Below, in pieces: positions 1-5,879 of a stretch of DNA of 7,745 nucleotides. The notes beneath the pieces are model-generated. The model searched no databases and had not been told where the DNA came from. It saw only the letters and a program-made list of their open reading frames with translations. This stretch comes from Anaerocolumna sp047777345 (lineage in GTDB: Bacteria > Bacillota > Clostridia > Lachnospirales > Lachnospiraceae). Location: positions 1 to 7,745 of the forward strand of contig JBKEEJ010000044.1 in assembly GCA_047777345.1 (NCBI GenBank). Direction: 5' to 3'. The stretch's first letter is position 1. Each line of letters begins with the position of its first letter. The position numbers and the translations under genes are program-made.

Positions 1-25
1 TGCGGAACACGAAGGGTATGCGAAA

Positions 26-1351
26 GTGTCTAGGTCATTCAACCGGATATGGAAAGAAAGAGACAGTGCACAGCCGAAGCTTTTGGAAGCGATACTGTAT
101 AAAGATAACTTTAACAGAGCGTATAAAAGAGTAAAGGCAAACAAGGGAGCGCCAGGAATCGATGGGATGACCATCGAAGAAGCACTTTCTTATCTAAAGG
201 AACATCAACAGGAGTTAACTGACCGAATATACAGAGGGAAGTATACTCCATCACCAGTAAGGAGAGTTGAGATTCCGAAGGCAGATGGTGGTATACGAAA
301 GCTTGGTATACCAACAGTCATAGACCGAATACTGCAACAGGCAATAGCCCAACAGCTGATGCCAATCTATGAACCATTATTCACAGGCGGAAGTTTCGGC
401 TACCGCCCTAACAAGAGTGCTAAAGATGCGATTTTAAAGGTTAAAGAGTATGCAGAGCAAGGCTATACATATGCAGTAGTGCTGGATTTATCGAAATACT
501 TTGACACCATAAACCATGAACTGCTATTAAACCTGTTGAGGAAGAATGTCAAGGACGAACGAGTAGTACAACTGATTAAGCGATATCTGAAAAGTGGTGT
601 ACTGGAAAACGGAGTAGTTATTGAGACCGAAGAAGGCTCACCCCAAGGTGGAAACCTGTCGCCGCTACTCGCGAACATTTACCTTAATGAGTTTGACCAG
701 GAGTTCTTGAAAAGAGGGGTTCCGGTTGTACGTTATGCTGATGATATAGTTTTACTAGCAAAGAGCAAACGTGCATCAGAGAGACTTTTGGAAAGCAGCA
801 TCAAATACCTTGAGGGAAAGCTGAAACTTACTGTAAACAGGGAGAAAAGTCGTACCGTTAGTGTGTTCGCAATCCGAAATTTTAAGTTTCTTGGCTTTGC
901 GTTGGGAAGGAACGGAAATGGCATATTTGTTAGAGTTCACTCAAAGTCATTGAAGAAATTTAAAACAGAACTGAAGGAACTATCTTCCCGTAGGAGAGTT
1001 CAGAGTATCAAGCCCAGCCTCGAGAAAATCAAAATTTATGCAAGAGGATGGCTTAATTATTACGGTATAGCAAGCATGAAAAATAACATCGACGAAATCA
1101 ACGGATGGCTCTATCACAGAATTCGTATGTGTATATGGAAACAATGGAAGAAACCAAAGACTAAAGTGCGAAATCTATTAAAGATGGGAGTACCGAAAGA
1201 CTTAGCTTGGCAAGCTGGCAACAGTCGTCGAGGCTACTGGTTCACATCTCAAACAGTTGCTGTTAAAATGGCCATGACTAAAGAAAGACTGATACACAGT
1301 GGCTTCTACGACTTAGCCACAGCATATCAGTCTGTGCACGTCAACTATTGA
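26..1351 (+). CDS. ltrA: Group II intron reverse transcriptase/maturase
   Basis: Multifunctional intron protein: it copies intron RNA into DNA at the target site and helps the intron fold and splice. Seen in the sequence: an RT0-like N-terminal region with NKGAPGIDG near residue 39; motif A LDLSKYFD at 153-160 (catalytic Asp154); SPQGGNLSP at 205-213; the YADD active site at 237-240; and FKFLGF near 288-293. A group II maturase domain follows, containing RGWLNYYG, and the tail is the characteristic LATAYQSVHVNY. There is no C-terminal HNH endonuclease, and 441 residues suits the endonuclease-less family. The GTG at 26 is the first recognisable start, but the frame stays open to the window edge (position 2), so the true start may lie further left. 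The stop codon directly abuts domain V of the intron RNA. The reading frame is intact, so the intron could be active. Confidence 0.95.
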   Translation: MSRSFNRIWKERDSAQPKLLEAILYKDNFNRAYKRVKANKGAPGIDGMTIEEALSYLKEHQQELTDRIYRGKYTPSPVRRVEIPKADGGIRKLGIPTVIDRILQQAIAQQLMPIYEPLFTGGSFGYRPNKSAKDAILKVKEYAEQGYTYAVVLDLSKYFDTINHELLLNLLRKNVKDERVVQLIKRYLKSGVLENGVVIETEEGSPQGGNLSPLLANIYLNEFDQEFLKRGVPVVRYADDIVLLAKSKRASERLLESSIKYLEGKLKLTVNREKSRTVSVFAIRNFKFLGFALGRNGNGIFVRVHSKSLKKFKTELKELSSRRRVQSIKPSLEKIKIYARGWLNYYGIASMKNNIDEINGWLYHRIRMCIWKQWKKPKTKVRNLLKMGVPKDLAWQAGNSRRGYWFTSQTVAVKMAMTKERLIHSGFYDLATAYQSVHVNY

Positions 1352-1352
1352 A

Positions 1353-1384
1353 AGCGCCGTATACCGAACGGTACGTACGGTGCT
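1353..1384 (+). ncRNA. Group II intron domain V (catalytic hairpin)
   Basis: The sequence folds into a 9-bp lower stem (1353-1361 with 1376-1384, including one G·U at 1356/1381), a two-base CG bulge at 1374-1375, a 4-bp upper stem (1362-1365 with 1370-1373) and a GAAC tetraloop. This is the canonical domain V shape. Using the G·U pair as a register, the catalytic triad is CGC (1355-1357), the class C variant, rather than the AGC of most other classes. The folding was done by eye. Confidence 0.85.
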
Positions 1385-1386
1385 GT

Positions 1387-1422
1387 GAGAGGACGGCGGT
1401 TAGTCACCGCCTCCTACTCGAT
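1387..1422 (+). ncRNA. Group II intron domain VI and 3' splice site
   Basis: GAG and AGGA (1387-1393) pair with TCCT (1412-1415) and CTC (1417-1419), leaving A1416 unpaired between them as the branch-point adenosine. A 6-bp GC-rich upper stem (1395-1400 with 1406-1411) carries the loop TAGTC. The predicted intron/exon junction follows GAT at 1422, so the 3' exon starts CTTGTAGC at 1423. The boundary is inferred from the usual distance to the domain VI stem and could be off by a base or two. Confidence 0.8.
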
Positions 1423-1429
1423 CTTGTAG

Positions 1430-1495
1430 CAATTTGCGCAGACGGATTTAAGGTACATTGAAACAGCCAAAATGCTTGACTTTAGGCGGGCTTAG
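1430..1495 (+). pseudogene. Possible gene remnant in the intron 3' exon
   Basis: Between the intron and the recombinase gene one frame stays open from 1430 to a TAG at 1493. It reads like the end of a protein, containing LRYIETAKMLDFRRA. A TAG in the same frame lies at 1427, five bases past the predicted splice junction, so no intact gene can run through here in this frame. It could be the disrupted tail of a gene that preceded the recombinases, or chance: 21 codons is too short to judge. No family was recognised. Confidence 0.2.
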
Positions 1496-1505
1496 AGTGA
1501 TTAAT
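1476..1505 (+). promoter_or_regulatory. Candidate promoter for the recombinase genes
   Basis: TTGACT (1476-1481, five of six bases match the -35 consensus) and ATTAAT (1500-1505, four of six match -10) are 18 bases apart. Transcription would start near 1512, giving a very short leader ending in the ribosome binding site AAAAGGAGGT at 1515-1524. An inverted repeat, GTACATT at 1453-1459 and AATGTAC at 1503-1509, overlaps the -10 and could serve as an operator or RNA stem. Only weakly supported; the genes could also be read from a promoter left of the intron. Confidence 0.35.
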
Positions 1506-1531
1506 GTACTGATGAAAAGGAGGTAAAATCG

Positions 1532-2809
1532 ATGCAAATTAAAGTGATGGAACCAAAGAAAAAAGCTCGCGGCGGGAAAATACGAGTGGGCGCTTATGGA
1601 AGAGTATCTACTGATAGTAGAAAGCAGGAAGATAGCCTTGAAAATCAGATTGCATATTATGAGCGTATAATTAAGGCAAGATCAGATTACCAATTTGTTA
1701 AGGTCTATATGGATCAGGGTATCTCCGGAACCTCTGAGAATCGACCAGGCTTTCAAGAAATGCTAGAGGATGCAAGAAATAAGAAGCTGGATTTAATCCT
1801 CACAAAATCAATCTCCAGGTTCGCCAGAAATACTGTCACCGTCCTAAAGTACGCAAGGGAGCTTAAGGAATATGGGGTCGGTATTTTTTTTGAAGAGCAA
1901 AATATCAATACCCTTTCCGGCGAAGGGGAATTAATGCTTACGGTCTTGGCCAGCTTTGCACAAGAGGAGAGCCGAAGCATTAGTGAAAATAATAAGTGGA
2001 GCATTCAGAAGAAATTTCAAAGAGGCGAGGTGATGATTACCACCGAGCGATTCATGGGATATGACAAAGACAAGAATGGAAACTTGATTATTAATCCTAA
2101 GGAAGCTGCAATCGTTCAGAGAATTTTCAAGCTATACCTTGAGGGGAAAGGTGGATTTACCATCGCTAAAATATTAAATGCGGATGGAATATCAACCATT
2201 ACCGGAACGAAATGGCATGACTCAACTATCAAAGGGATGCTTACCAATGAAAAATACAAGGGCGATCTTTTACTGCAAAAATATTATACCCCGGAGGATA
2301 AGAAGAACCGGACTGTAAGAAATGATGGAAATGTGGATAGCTACTATATAAAAAACAATCATGAAGCCATTGTATCAGAAGCAGAATGGAATCGGGTACA
2401 GGAGATTATGCAACAACACAGAGAAGCAAAAGGGATGAAACCCGGTGATACAAAAAAGTATCAGAACAGATATCCACTTAGCGGCTTATTGATATGCCCG
2501 TATTGTAGGAAAACACTGAGACGAGCCCACGTATATGGGGGAAAAGTACAGTGGGTTTGCAGTACCTATATACAAAAGGGTAAGGAAGCATGCCCCGGTA
2601 TCAGGGTGGATGATGCAGAAGTATCTGGTAGGAATATTAATGAACCAACAATTGTAGAGGAGGATTATTATAATGGCGAAAAGCATTACTTGTATACCAG
2701 CGCAAAAGATTACAAAGAAAGAGAATGGGTTGCAAAGATTAAAGAGGATGAGAGTAGCAGCTTATTGCCGAGTATCAACCGATCAAGACGAGCAGCTATT
2801 AAGCTATGA
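1532..2809 (+). CDS. Large serine recombinase (first of tandem pair)
   Basis: Site-specific DNA recombinase of the serine integrase/resolvase superfamily, acting on attachment sites of a mobile element through a 5'-phosphoserine intermediate. Seen: resolvase catalytic domain at about 17-165 with YGRVSTD (nucleophile Ser26), GISGTS (63-68) and KSISRFARN (92-100, the conserved arginines); a recombinase domain at about 170-300 (FMGYDKD, NEKYKGD, NHEAIV); and a zinc ribbon with Cys322, Cys325, Cys343 and Cys354. The ATG at 1532 has a strong ribosome binding site, AAAAGGAGGT, 7 bases upstream. It lacks the long C-terminal coiled coil of phage-type integrases, as is common for short members of tandem cassettes. 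The last ~45 residues overlap the next gene in another frame; those before about residue 395 (NEPTIVEE, GEKHYLYTS) look like genuine family sequence, while the final ~30 may be read-on tail. It probably works with its neighbour. Confidence 0.92.
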   Translation: MQIKVMEPKKKARGGKIRVGAYGRVSTDSRKQEDSLENQIAYYERIIKARSDYQFVKVYMDQGISGTSENRPGFQEMLEDARNKKLDLILTKSISRFARNTVTVLKYARELKEYGVGIFFEEQNINTLSGEGELMLTVLASFAQEESRSISENNKWSIQKKFQRGEVMITTERFMGYDKDKNGNLIINPKEAAIVQRIFKLYLEGKGGFTIAKILNADGISTITGTKWHDSTIKGMLTNEKYKGDLLLQKYYTPEDKKNRTVRNDGNVDSYYIKNNHEAIVSEAEWNRVQEIMQQHREAKGMKPGDTKKYQNRYPLSGLLICPYCRKTLRRAHVYGGKVQWVCSTYIQKGKEACPGIRVDDAEVSGRNINEPTIVEEDYYNGEKHYLYTSAKDYKEREWVAKIKEDESSSLLPSINRSRRAAIKL

Positions 2810-4079
2810 AAATCAGGTAAGGTACTATACGGATTATATAAAAAGCCGCGACGATTATGAATTTGTGGATGTTTATGCAGATGAAGGTATCTCAGGTACA
2901 TCTACAAAGAAGCGCGAAGATTTTCTACGGATGATAGAGGACTGCGATAATGGGAAAATTGATTTTATCATTACAAAGTCAATTTCCCGTTTCGCCCGGA
3001 ACACAAAAGACTGCCTTGAATATTATCGCCGCTTAAAGGGACAGGGAATCGGCATCTTCTTTGAAAAGGAAAATATCAATACATTAGAGTCGCAAGGGGA
3101 AGTTCTTCTTACCATCCTTAGTTCACTTGCACAGGAGGAAAGCAGGACCATTTCAGAAAACTGCAAATGGGGCATTCAAAGAAGAATGGAGCAAGGCTAT
3201 GTCAGAGCAAACACCGCAAAATTTACTGGCTATGATCGAGATGAGAATGGTAATCTTGTGATAAATGAGGAGCAAGCTGAAATAGTAAAAAGGATTTATA
3301 GAGAATACCTAGATGGAAGAACCGTTGATTATATTGCCCGGAGCCTTGAAGTAGATGAAATTAAAAACTGGGAAGGAAAAGTAAACTGGCTTCCCGGAAC
3401 GATTGATAAAATTCTTATGAATGAGAAATACAAGGGCGATGCACTACTTCAAAAAAATTATACAGTGGATTACCTCAGTAAGAAGCGAATCAAAAATAAC
3501 GGGCAGATAAAGCAGTATTATGTTGAAGGCAGTCATGAGGCAATTATCGATGAAGACACCTGGGAATGTGCTCAGCTTGAAAGGGCAAGAAGAAAAGAAT
3601 ATATGTATCAGCATGGACTCAGCTGCTACGCTCATAAACCGGATGAGAATCCTTTTGCGGGTAAAGTGATTTGTGCCAGCTGCGGACAGGCTTACGGGAG
3701 AAAAAGTTGGAATGGTAAAGTAGTAAATCGTAAGGTTTGGCAATGCGGCCTTAGATATCGAAGAAAAGGTGTGATTGGCTGCGATAACCGGCATGTCGAT
3801 GATGAAGTATTCCCTGTTCGATTTATGGAAAGCTATAATATGTTGATAGAAAACAAGCAGCAGCTTCTTGAAAAATGGAAGAGGCTTATGAATGGCGATG
3901 ACCTCCTTAAGAAGTATAAAGCAAAGGAGTTTATCGGGATTGTTTCAAAGGAAGGTAAGATGCAGGTTTTCAATCCAGATATTATGCTTAAAATGCTGGA
4001 TCACATATTGGTATATAAGTCAGGCAAGATAGCATTTTTATTTTACGACGGGACAATAATTGAATGGGAAAAGGAATAA
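2673..4079 (+). CDS. Large serine recombinase (second of tandem pair)
   Basis: Second serine recombinase, clearly related to its upstream neighbour: both share the resolvase fold, ISRFARN motif, GYDRDENGNL-type linker and zinc ribbon. Seen: N-terminal leader MAKSITCIPA typical of this group; catalytic domain at about 26-175 with YCRVSTD (Ser35), GISGTS (72-77) and KSISRFARN (102-110); recombinase domain to about 310; zinc ribbon Cys334, Cys337, Cys358, Cys370; and a C-terminal region to 468 with a helical stretch around 385-415. The ATG at 2673 lies inside the previous gene, with its own AGAGGAGG ribosome binding site (2656-2663) 9 bases upstream, so translation may be independent or coupled. 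Two different but related recombinases in one operon suggest joint excision and integration. The original terminator now lies 1.8 kb downstream because an IS has split it off. Confidence 0.93.
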   Translation: MAKSITCIPAQKITKKENGLQRLKRMRVAAYCRVSTDQDEQLLSYENQVRYYTDYIKSRDDYEFVDVYADEGISGTSTKKREDFLRMIEDCDNGKIDFIITKSISRFARNTKDCLEYYRRLKGQGIGIFFEKENINTLESQGEVLLTILSSLAQEESRTISENCKWGIQRRMEQGYVRANTAKFTGYDRDENGNLVINEEQAEIVKRIYREYLDGRTVDYIARSLEVDEIKNWEGKVNWLPGTIDKILMNEKYKGDALLQKNYTVDYLSKKRIKNNGQIKQYYVEGSHEAIIDEDTWECAQLERARRKEYMYQHGLSCYAHKPDENPFAGKVICASCGQAYGRKSWNGKVVNRKVWQCGLRYRRKGVIGCDNRHVDDEVFPVRFMESYNMLIENKQQLLEKWKRLMNGDDLLKKYKAKEFIGIVSKEGKMQVFNPDIMLKMLDHILVYKSGKIAFLFYDGTIIEWEKE

Positions 4080-4087
4080 GGAACGTA

Positions 4088-4100
4088 GGGCTTATTTACA
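4088..4100 (+). repeat. Target site duplication, left copy
   Basis: GGGCTTATTTACA is repeated exactly at 5867-5879, directly outside the two inverted-repeat ends of the IS. It begins 8 bases after the stop codon of the second recombinase and equals the left arm of the terminator hairpin kept intact on the right side. On this side only the half-hairpin is left. Confidence 0.85.
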
Positions 4101-4124
4101 CCTTAATTGAAAATCGAAATGCAA
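4101..4124 (+). repeat. IS left terminal inverted repeat
   Basis: Its reverse complement contains TTGCATTTCGATTTTC and matches the right end at 18 of 24 bases. It also matches the repeat unit found in array at the right end. A second, weaker unit in the same inverted orientation lies just inside at 4126-4144 (14 of 19 bases match the first unit of the right array, at 5723). The left end thus appears to carry two putative transposase binding units. Confidence 0.8.
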
Positions 4125-4171
4125 CCCTTTCGAATTCAGATTAACATAAAAACGTCTAATAAAATATATAT

Positions 4172-4192
4172 GCCAGATGGTTGCATCTTGGC
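4172..4192 (+). other. Bulged hairpin near IS left end
   Basis: GCCAGATG (4172-4179) pairs with CATCTTGGC (4184-4192) around a GTTG loop, with one bulged T. It directly precedes the terminator hairpin at 4197 and has no T-run of its own. It may be part of the same insulating structure. The TTGCATCTTGG inside it also resembles the right-end repeat unit, so it might instead be a binding site. Confidence 0.4.
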
Positions 4193-4196
4193 TTGC

Positions 4197-4223
4197 AAAA
4201 AGATTGGCTTAGCCAGTCTTTTT
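4197..4223 (+). terminator. Rho-independent terminator inside the IS left end
   Basis: AGATTGGC (4201-4208) pairs with GCCAGTCT (4212-4219) around a TTA loop; one pair is T·G. The flanking AAAA and TTTT can lengthen the stem, and the 3' side runs into TTTTTGTTTT. It lies upstream of the transposase gene and would stop transcripts entering from the recombinase operon. It therefore substitutes for the operon terminator that the IS disrupted and protects the transposase from read-through. Confidence 0.8.
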
Positions 4224-4251
4224 GTTTTCAAAAGTTTCTAAATCATATATC
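4222..4251 (+). promoter_or_regulatory. Candidate transposase promoter
   Basis: TTGTTT (4222-4227) and TATATC (4246-4251) are spaced 18 bases apart, giving a start near 4258. The match is modest (about four of six at each box). Its placement makes sense: a transcript from here would lack the 5' arm (4244-4252) of the stem that can sequester the transposase start, whereas read-through transcripts would contain it. Confidence 0.35.
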
Positions 4252-4285
4252 CTAGATATGTTGGTGGCAGAACGGAGGATATATG
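4244..4285 (+). promoter_or_regulatory. Inverted repeat covering transposase RBS and start codon
   Basis: CATATATCC (4244-4252) is perfectly complementary to GGATATATG (4277-4285), leaving a 24-base loop. The 3' arm contains the end of the GGAGG ribosome binding site (4274-4278) and the complete ATG (4283-4285). In a read-through RNA this stem would hide the start of translation. Similar start-sequestering structures protect IS10 and IS50 transposases from outside transcription; the function here is an inference. Confidence 0.55.
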
Positions 4286-5581
4286 TCTAAATTTTTCACT
4301 TATGAGGAAAGACTTGAACTACAGAAATATCTAAAAGAAAGCCTTTCTTTCAAAGAAATCAGTCGTAGATTAGATAAAAATCCAACTACTATATCAAGGG
4401 AGATACGTAAGTACAGTTCTGAAGTTGCTACAGGATTTCCAGGTTTCCCTTTCAATGCATGCAAAAACCGCTTCAACTGTAGAAACAAAAATGTATGCGG
4501 TAAAGACTGCACGAGAAAAACTTCGATCTATTGTAAGCTTTGCCCTACTTGCAATAATAACTGTACCGACTTTGTTCTAGAAATCTGTCCAGCAAGATTT
4601 AGGGTCCCATATGTTTGTAATGGCTGTGTTACATTGGGTAAATGTTCCCTACTTAAAAACATATATGATGCAGAGAATGCCCACATCAAGGCACATGAGT
4701 CAATATCGCAATCCAGAAGAGGACTTTGCATATCCGAAGAAGAGATAAAAAGACTTAATTCAATCATTTCCCCACTAGTTCAAAGAGGACAATCGATACA
4801 TCAGATATATGTTATTCATCAAGAAGAGTTGATGTGCAGTGAAAAAACCATCTATAACTACATCGATGCCTGCTTGTTTGATGTTAGAAATATCGATTTA
4901 CCACGCAAGGTTAAATTTCGTGAGCGATATAAAAAACCGGAATTCAAAGTGGATAAAGGTTGTCGTATTGGACGTAACCATGAAGCTTTTCTTGCATTTC
5001 TTGATAAAAATCCGGAAACTTCTGTAGTACAGATGGATTCCGTAATAGGAAGTAAGGGAGGAAAATGTCTACTTACAATTCACTTTGTTGAAACTAGTCT
5101 AATGCTAGCTTTTCTAAGAGATGCCAATACTTCAAAGTCAGTTACTGACATATTTGAAATGCTCTACGATAAGCTTGGAAAGCCTCTTTTTAAGAAACTA
5201 TTTCCGGTTATTCTAACTGATAATGGCAGTGAATTTTCTAATCCCAAAGCAATCGAATATAGCGACGAAAAATTCACTGGACTTCGTACCAATGTATTTT
5301 ACTGTGATGCAGGAAGTCCATACCAAAAGGGGGCTATTGAAGTTAACCATGGACTAATCCGCCGAATTCTTCCAAAGGGAACCAGTTTCAACAACCTAAC
5401 ACAGGAAGATATCAGCTTGATGATGAACCATATCAATTCTTACAAAAGAAAAAAGCTGAACAACCGTAGCCCATACGAAACGTTCAGCTTTTACCACGGA
5501 GAAGAGGTATTACATAAACTAGGATGTTCGCCGGTACCCGCCAGTGACATCATGTTAAAACCATCTCTTCTCAAAAAATAA
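4283..5581 (+). CDS. IS30-family DDE transposase
   Basis: Catalyses cut and strand transfer of the IS that carries it. Seen: N-terminal helix-turn-helix at about 8-43 (FKEISRRL, NPTTISREIRKY), the IS30-type end-binding region; a cysteine-rich segment at 60-121 with twelve cysteines, probably metal-binding; a variable linker; and an RNase H-like rve domain with the acidic triad Asp252 (VVQMDSVIG), Asp313 (LTDNGSEF) and Glu353 (AIEVNHGLIRR), followed by ILPKGTSF and NRSPYETF. Spacing between the second Asp and the Glu is 39 residues, longer than the ~33 usual in IS30. 432 residues suits the cysteine-rich Firmicute branch of the family. The ATG at 4283 follows GGAGG by only 4 bases. All catalytic residues are present and the frame is intact. 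Confidence 0.93.
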   Translation: MSKFFTYEERLELQKYLKESLSFKEISRRLDKNPTTISREIRKYSSEVATGFPGFPFNACKNRFNCRNKNVCGKDCTRKTSIYCKLCPTCNNNCTDFVLEICPARFRVPYVCNGCVTLGKCSLLKNIYDAENAHIKAHESISQSRRGLCISEEEIKRLNSIISPLVQRGQSIHQIYVIHQEELMCSEKTIYNYIDACLFDVRNIDLPRKVKFRERYKKPEFKVDKGCRIGRNHEAFLAFLDKNPETSVVQMDSVIGSKGGKCLLTIHFVETSLMLAFLRDANTSKSVTDIFEMLYDKLGKPLFKKLFPVILTDNGSEFSNPKAIEYSDEKFTGLRTNVFYCDAGSPYQKGAIEVNHGLIRRILPKGTSFNNLTQEDISLMMNHINSYKRKKLNNRSPYETFSFYHGEEVLHKLGCSPVPASDIMLKPSLLKK

Positions 5582-5620
5582 TATAAAAAGTGCCGCCAAC
5601 AGCTCATTAAGAACTAAGAA

Positions 5621-5671
5621 AAGGGGTCGATTCTCCGATTACAAAAAAATCGAGAGGGGGTTGACTTCCTT
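5621..5671 (+). terminator. Imperfect long hairpin after the transposase gene
   Basis: An outer stem (AAGGGGTCGA at 5621-5630 with TTGACTTCCTT at 5661-5671, several G·U pairs and a bulge), a middle segment (TTCT with AGAG) and an inner CGATT/AATCG stem (5636-5640, 5648-5652) form one interrupted hairpin. It starts 39 bases after the transposase stop and is followed by only a few Ts (CCTTTTGG). It could end transposase transcription or act as a 3' stabilising structure. Confidence 0.45.
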
Positions 5672-5722
5672 TTGGCATGCCTATTTTCTATATCATACGC
5701 CAGAAAAAGCAAAAAATCAAAC

Positions 5723-5866
5723 TGCATTTGAATTACAAAGGTGGCTTTTCGTTTACAAAACCTGCATTCTGATTTCAAAAGCTGCGTCTCGTTTACAAAT
5801 ATTTAGTTGTCGGTTACGAATGTTGCATCTCACTTTACAAAGTGGCATTTCATTTTACTATTAAGT
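5723..5866 (+). repeat. Degenerate ~20-21-bp direct repeat array at IS right end
   Basis: About seven head-to-tail units start at 5723, 5742, 5763, 5783, 5804, 5824 and 5843. The approximate consensus is TGCATYTCRTTTACAAAG; the fifth unit is the most diverged. The last unit is the right terminal inverted repeat itself. The spacing equals about two helical turns, so proteins bound to each unit would lie on one face of the DNA, as with transposase site arrays at IS21 or Tn7 ends. Taken as transposase binding sites by inference. Units vary in length and sequence, and there are no unique spacers, which excludes a CRISPR array. Confidence 0.75.
5843..5866 (-). repeat. IS right terminal inverted repeat
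   Basis: Contains GGCATTTCATTTTAC and ends TTAAGT. Read on the minus strand it matches the left end at 18 of 24 positions without gaps, and it is directly followed by the right copy of the 13-bp target duplication. Confidence 0.8.
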
Positions 5867-5879
5867 GGGCTTATTTACA
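5867..5879 (+). repeat. Target site duplication, right copy
   Basis: GGGCTTATTTACA, identical to 4088-4100. Here it is still joined to the rest of the hairpin, so this copy plus the sequence to 5903 reconstructs the unoccupied target. Confidence 0.85.

Larger units (their letters stand above)
1..1422 (+). mobile_element. Group II intron, 3' portion (5' end outside window)
   Basis: A self-splicing retroelement, represented here by its protein-coding domain IV and the 3' RNA domains V and VI. The RNA folds predicted by hand after the reverse transcriptase stop codon fit the group II plan: a 32-nt domain V at 1353-1384, then a domain VI with a single bulged adenosine at 1416. The intron should end with GAT at about 1422, an AY-type terminus as usual for group II introns. 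The catalytic triad in domain V reads as CGC rather than AGC, and the protein has no endonuclease domain; both traits are typical of bacterial class C introns. The class is an inference, because domains I-III and the 5' splice site lie to the left of the window. Confidence 0.85.
4101..5866 (+). mobile_element. IS30-family insertion sequence, complete
   Basis: A 1,766-bp insertion sequence with one transposase gene. The ends are imperfect inverted repeats that match ungapped at 18 of 24 positions (4101-4124 against 5843-5866), and a 13-bp direct repeat flanks them exactly. The left 182 bp holds insulating hairpins and the transposase promoter; the right ~285 bp holds a hairpin and a repeat array. 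IS30 members usually make 2-3-bp target duplications, though some relatives (for example IS1630 of Mycoplasma) make much longer ones. The IS appears structurally intact and therefore possibly mobile. The outermost base pair of the ends mismatches (C versus A), so the limits could shift by one base. Confidence 0.88.

Noticed and set aside
4839..5027. A 62-codon + strand frame inside the transposase gene
   Set aside because: It is an out-of-frame shadow of the intact transposase, which carries all catalytic motifs in the other frame. No frameshift signal for a fused product was seen.
5661..5694. Outward promoter at the IS right end (TTGACT at 5661 with TATATC at 5689)
   Set aside because: Spacing is 22 bases, too long for a normal promoter, and the TTGACT is part of the 3' arm of a hairpin.
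5661..5864. A 67-codon open frame on the + strand
   Set aside because: It lies across the hairpin and the repeat array at the IS right end, has no convincing ribosome binding site, and its sequence is what the repeats give by chance.
5723..5866. CRISPR-like repeat array
   Set aside because: Units are adjacent, degenerate and without unique spacers, and they match the IS terminal repeats; no cas gene is present.
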